Shown here: positions 58,306-64,000 of the stretch, in pieces
How the letters are laid out: the number at the start of each line of letters is the position of its first letter
Numbering within the stretch: the stretch's first letter is position 1
Source of the DNA: Cristatella mucedo
Taxonomy: Eukaryota; Bryozoa; Phylactolaemata; Cristatellidae
NCBI GenBank assembly: GCA_009760855.2
Contig: WPIO01000297.1
Location: forward strand, 52,034-116,033
Reading direction: 5' to 3'
Length of the DNA: 64,000 nt
Made by a program: the position numbers and the translations under genes
Notes under the pieces: generated by a model
Seen by the model: only the letters and a program-made list of their open reading frames with translations
What the model was told of the DNA's origin: nothing
Database searches by the model: none

Positions 58306-58837
58306 TAGGGATAATGTATTGGGAAATTGCTGCTGCCTGGGCCGCCGTACTAAGGAGTCCACAATCACGGCACCACATGAATCCTGGGACAGCTGATCCA
58401 GTTCCTGTAGCCACCATCATGCAAGAGGCAAGGGCAGTGAGTGGTCCTTAGTTCGGCTGCCGGTCAGCGTGGTGACTTGGGTGGAGCTAGCTCGTCGTTT
58501 ACTGGAAGCCAGTCTGAAAATTTTGATTCATTTCTATTCAAGGAAATTTAAGGAATTTCAAGTTATCATTTATGTCGTTAATAGTTAGATATTTGTATTG
58601 GCGAATGCCGTTGAGCCGCCCGGCTGTAGCCTGGATTGCCGGCCTGCAGTGTGAGACGTATTGCGGATATGATCTGCTTAGGCTGTATAAGGATCTTGTT
58701 AGGTTGACCTATTCCTAAGATCCATATTTATCTATTTATTGAATTGTTCGTGCGATGATAGCGTTTCCTAGTGCTGCCTCTTGGTTATAGCTTGACCTGG
58801 TTTGGTCCAGTGGCTAAATATAAATAAATAAATATAA

Positions 58838-59095
58838 TTCATTTGTATAGCGCCCCAAGAGAACTCAATCTCTATTCAGGCGCTTTACATATGCCTCGGG
58901 GCTCAAGCCCACGACCTCAGCCAGACCTTGGCCGGGGCGAGCGCCTTAACAGCTGGACCAATCCAGCTCGGCAGTTAAGGTGCATGCCCCCGACCGAGGT
59001 CATGCCGAGGTCGTGGGCTCGAGCCCTGAGGCATATGTGAAGCGCCTGAAATGAGATTAGGTTCTCTTGGGGCGCTATATAAATGAATTATTGCA
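58838..59095. mobile_element. head-to-head SINE pair in unit 2
   Basis: Minus-strand SINE (58838-58968) meeting a plus-strand SINE (58960-59095), as at 18505-18765. The shared junction shows that the pair formed before the unit was copied. Confidence 0.75.
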
Positions 59096-60491
59096 TTAAT
59101 TTTTTTGAGTTGGCTTCTCTGAGTGCTGTCACAGCTATAGTACTTGGTACCTGGTAAATTGTACAACTTGGTTGATACTTTGCAGATCTGTGCGAAACTC
59201 GGAATATAGGTGGAGGTAACCTGTCTCGACATTCTCCCCTTGTGCATCTATGCATGATGGGCTTGTATACATATAATGTGCCTGTCACAAAGTGTCCGTG
59301 GGCTGTGTTCGTGATGACAGTCCACAGTTTGAGATGTCAAACTAAAAAAACAAATTTGTGGAGGGAGAGTGTTCAGTCGGGTGTCTTGCATTTTTTAAGC
59401 GGTTTGCCATATTTTTACAACGACTTTTTGTTATTCGGAAAAATGTGGAGCTGCCTTTTACCACCAGTGCTATTAGTGACCTTGTATTTTTAAAGATCAT
59501 CAGAAAGTCGAATCAGCAGCTGTATCACATCAAACGATAGCTAATGCTACCAGTGATCTTCGTGCTAATTTTCATGCCATTCAGTTTACTGGTCTTTGTA
59601 CGATATTTAATAAATGTGCTTTTGGGGGACAACTCACCCTGTTAGCGGCCATTTTGGGGGATAACTCCCACCACTGGCTGACTTACCCCAAAACAACAAA
59701 CAGCTGTATGTCGTCAGCAGAGATGTAAAAGCCGAAATCGTGCTTTTTCAAGCTAAGTTTTCAACTGATATAGGATCTGAACCAATTCAACGCGATGCTA
59801 AGTTCCAGGCGAAAGGCTGTGTAAAATAACTTGGCGATCGCTACTATCAAATGACGCCGGAGGATAATGCAAAACAATCAGGGACTTTACTTACGTCAGC
59901 ATTCTCGAAGGTCAAGGTACTGAGTTAGTAATTTGGCGAACGCAATATAGCAATCTTAAAAAGATATTTGTGGCAGCTAAGCACGAAGCATGGCGTTTAG
60001 TTACGTTTGGCAGAGTTTAGCTGTGTGCTCTCAGCCAGTGCTATCGATACTTTGTAGCTTGCCTAACCCCACTGAGAGTTTGGCCGGCAATTGTATGTAC
60101 AGGAGCTTTGTATATGCTGCAAGCAGCACAACGAAGCATTATTGTACGCACGTTATTACGGTTAACGAACACACGGTCTCTCAAAACAGCTGCGAGTGTG
60201 ACCTACCTCAGACACCAGCCGCCTACGCAAAGAAGGAAGTGAAACTGAGCTTCCAAGCGGGAATTCCAGTCGTCCCCCGATGACCTCTGACCTACTAGCT
60301 TCCCACGATAAGGCCTGGTAATTGCAGCAGGGTTCCGGGAATTAGGGTTCGATGAATCACTGCAATCCACCGGCATCCACCTCAAGCCACTCTAATTAGG
60401 CTAGTAGTATATAATTTTTCCATTTGGCACTCTCACCTTCATTTCGAGCATATTTTCATTCGATCTCACATTCGTTCGATCTCATTACAAA

Positions 60492-60952
60492 ATGCCCGTA
60501 TTGAGTGTAAGCTTACAAAATGGAAACGTCCCATACTACTTACCAAAAGTTTACTTAGCTTTTTATTATAGGTAATATTATTTTAATTAAATAAATTTTA
60601 TTTCCTTACTATAGAGGTTTGAGAAAAATGAATTATCACGGAGCGAGGGTGAATCGTTTAATGATCATGCAAAAAGATTAGTATCTTCTTGTGAGTTTAT
60701 GTTTGGTAATAAACTTTCTTATAACAAGAGTATGGTAATTCTTCTCGTATAGTTCATTATCCAGTTTTTGCAGCTGATGTAAAATCTCTAATTGAAACTT
60801 TAACTACACATAAAGTAAAAACTCCTAAGAAAAGGAAAGTAGATAGTTTCTTTAATGAAACTAAACGTCTTCTTATGATCGAAACAAGAGGTCTATTTTT
60901 AGGAAAGAAAACTGCTAATTGTAATGAGACTGATTATGAATATAAGGTTTGA
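60492..60952 (+). pseudogene. AT-rich gene remnant with classical nuclear-localisation motif
   Basis: From an ATG at 60492, 26 codons precede a possible 45-bp intron (GT at 60572 to AG at 60616) that restores an open frame to a TAG at 60750. In another frame the sequence is open to a TGA at 60950 and contains TPKKRKVDSFF at 60821-60853, an exact PKKRKV-type nuclear-localisation signal. A frameshift separates the two parts. The product is not recognised. It lies between the boundary of the composite unit (60403) and the polymerase-like fragment, in sequence much richer in AT than its left neighbour. Confidence 0.4.
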
Positions 60953-60966
60953 AATTAGAAGATTAA

Positions 60967-61869
60967 GATATTAATGTATTTAATGAAAATTGCACTCCAG
61001 GGTTAATAGATGTTATGAATAGTGTTCCTTCTAGTATAAATAATCCAAAGATGAGTATTGTCATTCACATTAGATTAGAAAATTCAAGAAGTGAAACTCT
61101 TTTTGCAGTATTGAATGGCTCTTCTGCAGCTATTTTGAATATGGTTTCTAGTTTCAAATCAAATATTGAAAAACACTTCTCTGTAGTGAATAAAACACTT
61201 GATGATTGGAATGAGGGTGGTTCTTGTTGTAGAGTTATAAGAATTATTAGTGCTTATGCAAAGTTTAGAAGATATAATCCTCAAACAGGTGGTTCTTATA
61301 TTCCTCTTTCTGAAAAATTAAGAAATAAGAGATGCATTATAAACATGAAGAATACTGATGATAATAATTGTGCATTATGGTGTGTTTTAAGGGCATCGCA
61401 TCCATCTACTAATCATAAAAAAGCAACTTATAATTTAAGAGTTATATTACAAGAAAAATATTCAGATATATTACATTTAATAAAACCACTATTTGCCACA
61501 ACAGATGAAGACGATCCAAGAAATCAATATAGTGTTAATAATAGTGTTCCAATTAGAGTTGAGGATATTCCAAAGCTTGCTAAATTATTTAATATTACTA
61601 TAAATGTTTATGAATATACTCATTATTTATTTCCATTAATTGTTAATTCTGAGGAAAGTGAGAATCATGTAGATCTTATTTTATATAGTGATCAAGAGAA
61701 ATCTCATTATGTTCTTATCACAATTTTTAATTCTCTATGCAGGACTCGTAAAAATGTTGGAAGAACAAGATTATTTTGTAAGAGAGGTTTTTCAAGGTTT
61801 TATGAACAAGAAAAACTAGATGCTAATAATATTGATTGTAATTCAGAACATTGTCGAGCATCTAAAGTT
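60967..61869 (+). pseudogene. amino-terminal region of a probable protein-primed DNA polymerase (Polinton/Maverick-like), truncated
   Basis: About 300 open codons without a stop, very AT-rich. The part GGSYIPLSEKLRNKRCIINM, then ALWCVLRAS, IRVEDIPKLAKLFNITINVY, HYLFPLIV and SHYVLITIFNSLCRTR, followed by a Cys-containing segment (RLFCKRGFSRFY), has the order I associate with the region preceding the exonuclease domain in pPolB of Polintons and adintovirus-like elements. The exonuclease and polymerase domains are absent, because the frame runs into the inverted repeat at 61870 and stops at 61897-61899. It is therefore a broken copy. Assignment by recalled pattern. Confidence 0.55.
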
Positions 61870-64000
61870 AAAATGCAAGATAAACCACCTGAAACTTAGT
61901 GAATATTCCAGGCTTACTGTTCAAAATCATTTAATTTAAAACGCCAGTTTGGTGGCCTTTTATGTAAATGACGGTTTTTTGCAGTTTTAATGCTTTGGGT
62001 AGCTATTTGGGCAGGGTCAATGGCGGCCAAAGCATGAGACCGAGCTAGGTGAAAAAATTCGAATGCTTTTCCGTAGGTGAACCTGCAAAAGTATTTTGCA
62101 GGTATGGGTGAAGTGTTGCCGGTCACTCTACTTCACCATGCTTGACAAGTAAGGATAGAACTCACTGGCGCTGCACGATTTACTTTGCGGCCTTCGGATC
62201 ACCACAGAAGAGCCTATGTGCTAATGAAAAAAACTAACCTGCTATCTGCAAACTTAAAATAGGCTGGCTTTAATAAATAAAGAAATTAAGCTTGTACGAG
62301 CTTTTGCAAACAAGCTGGTTATTGGAAAACGATGCCGATTTACGGATGCAGAACAAATAATGGCGATCACAATTACCAGGCTGAATGTATTTGTCTTTTT
62401 AGAAGCACCCCACAATTAGTCAAAAGTCAGCCAAATTTCCTTACTAAAGTACTAAAATATCTGCCATCGTGTAGCTAAGTTACAAAGTGTGGAAACAGTA
62501 AAACTAAATGGCTAAAATGGGAGCCCATATTATAAATAGAAACACGTACCTCTGTATTGACCATGGTCAGAATTGGAAGTGATTTGAAGAATTAGACAAG
62601 TAAAGCCGAATTGCCATTGCAGCTGTAGGTCTAAGCTGAATCTAAGATTGAAAAAGAGTGTCTGGAAGGAGGTTGCACTGGCTGACAAACTAGCAGTGAA
62701 TCGTCTTCAGAGCCATGTCACTCATTTACAGGTCCTTTCATTTAATGGCTCGCACTAGTCTCTCTGAATTACTTAACTCTCTACGCCTCTAGTCACACCA
62801 CGTGGTCACTAACCTCCGACCTCTAACCAGGCATGGGCTCAAGCTAGATTAAAATGGCTGCGGCAAAGACAAGGTCACACGACGCGCGTGGCTGCTCAGA
62901 AATCAATCCTTATGAACAGCAGATACAAGCGGTCAGAAGAGTGTCACCTGCTCTCGCGTAGCGCCGCCAGGGTTGGGGTCGAGGCGGCACAAAATGGCGG
63001 CGAGGCCATGCTTACAGTAGCCGACTAATCGAAGCCCCAGGTATTATCAAATACACTAAAGACAATCGAAGTTCATGAACCTTGACTTTGATATAGGTGT
63101 TCGGAGTAAGTCCACGAACATAGGATTCGAACGTGCTACAGCGATGACTTCCCCAACTTCACCAGGAGGAGACACTGTACGTACATTTAAGCCAGCACCA
63201 ATTCCCCGTGGACTGAACACATCTGTTTGTTCAATAGTACGATTCTGAAAAAACTCTGTTACGCGCGTAATTTTCTTTCGCTCCACTTTCCGTAATCACC
63301 TTTAGTTAAAATTTAAGCGACGACCAACTCACTGGATTGTGGGCTCCATAAAAAGAGTAAATCGTTTGCCAGCCAACAGCACTCCCAGGTATGACAAGCA
63401 GCCCAAAGTCCTTGTCGCAACGTCCTTATCTATGTTGCGTCTCCTCTATTTTGAGTATTTACTCGCCTGGCCCCTGCTTATCAGCTGTACTTGGTCTACT
63501 GCTGCGCAACGTTTCACGGCGAAGAGGCGACAGGCACCCGGACAGCAAGCACACGTGATCTTAAGAGCCAACGTCGAGTGGGCTCTGATACACCCACAAA
63601 ATAGATGGCCGGCTGAAACGAAACGCATTGCACATCGCAGTACAAGCGTGATAGTGCACAAATAACGAACAGCTAAATAGTAAGCATGTCTTCATTTGGT
63701 AACGGTTACGTCAGTGCCTATTATTAGCTGCTATCTCCGGTCTAATCACTCAAGTTGTGCTACCAGAACCAACAACGGAGTTCGTGTTTACAAAAGCTTT
63801 TGTGGTGGGCTACGTATCAGCATTGATCAAACTGCACCTGGTGGATAAGCGAGTTTAGCCACGACCGCCACTCGTGCCCGACCCCTACACAATTGAAGAC
63901 AGGGTTCAGGATGAGTAGATTTCATAAACAAACTTACTGGTAATCGTGATCTTCATGTGAAACTTCCATCGGGGTGTAACGTCTGAATTTGTAGATGGTG
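61870..64000 (-). repeat. inverted repeat, right copy
   Basis: Reverse complement of 20587-22715, continuing to the window edge. It truncates the polymerase-like gene. The outer end is not visible. Confidence 0.85.
62068..62086 (+). repeat. 19-bp match to the 3' end of 18S rRNA (right copy)
   Basis: TTTCCGTAGGTGAACCTGC, followed by AAAAGTATTTTGCAGG, so that CCTGCAAAA and TTTTGCAGG (62082-62102) form a 9-bp stem with a 3-base loop. The match ends three bases into the stem. Confidence 0.6.

Larger units (their letters stand above)
56925..60403 (+). repeat. composite 3.5-kb unit, copy 2
   Basis: Direct repeat of 16550-20055, more than about 95% alike over most of its length by eye. Relative to copy 1 it lacks about 60 bp near 57142. 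It ends in CCACTCTAATTAGGCTA, as at 13185, immediately before the Polinton-like fragment. Confidence 0.8.

Overview
This is animal nuclear DNA, most likely from an invertebrate. The evidence is short exons with GT-AG borders, exon peptides resembling animal families (a CARD, and the AAA region of a neuron-navigator protein), large introns full of non-LTR retrotransposons, and tRNA-derived SINEs. There are no bacterial operons, ribosome-binding sites or CRISPR arrays. The species cannot be named from the sequence.

Host genes. Three genes, all on the minus strand, can be recovered from exons whose splice sites and codon phases agree. (1) A CARD-domain gene has exons at 11067-10998, 9160-8991 and 1701-1570, with a weaker candidate at 764-689. 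(2) A neuron-navigator (unc-53/NAV) fragment has exons at 25277-25097 and 24273-24027; it carries an in-frame TAG and a changed Walker A motif. (3) An unrecognised gene has five phase-consistent exons between 51755 and 45338, ending in a stop codon. A possible terminal exon of another gene lies at 53881-53638.

Repeats dominate. LINE family A is L2/CR1-like: it has a YADD reverse transcriptase and a 3' hairpin followed by (ATT)n, and occurs in about 25 pieces. LINE family B is related but has a TACATT or TA tail and occurs in about 10 pieces. A tRNA-headed SINE carries a 3' hairpin like that of family A. A 3.5-kb composite unit occurs twice (16550-20055, 56925-60403), with its last 0.8 kb present a third time (12395-13185). 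A repeat of at least 2.1 kb sits in inverted orientation at 20587-22715 and 61870-64000, about 39 kb apart. Two long homopyrimidine arrays lie near 29-30 kb.

Polinton/Maverick-like remains. AT-rich segments between about 30.8 and 44.6 kb, and at 60.4-61.9 kb, hold broken genes. These include packaging-ATPase-like fragments (tandemly duplicated), a tail-fibre-like repeat protein, the amino-terminal region of a probable protein-primed DNA polymerase, and perhaps a phospholipase-A2-like piece inside the inverted repeat. All are broken or truncated, and they look like decayed integrated virus-like elements.

Overall, host exons are embedded in repeat-rich introns. In at least two places LINE tails directly abut splice sites. 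Coordinates of repeats are visual estimates, usually good to about 10-30 bp; exon borders are read to the base.
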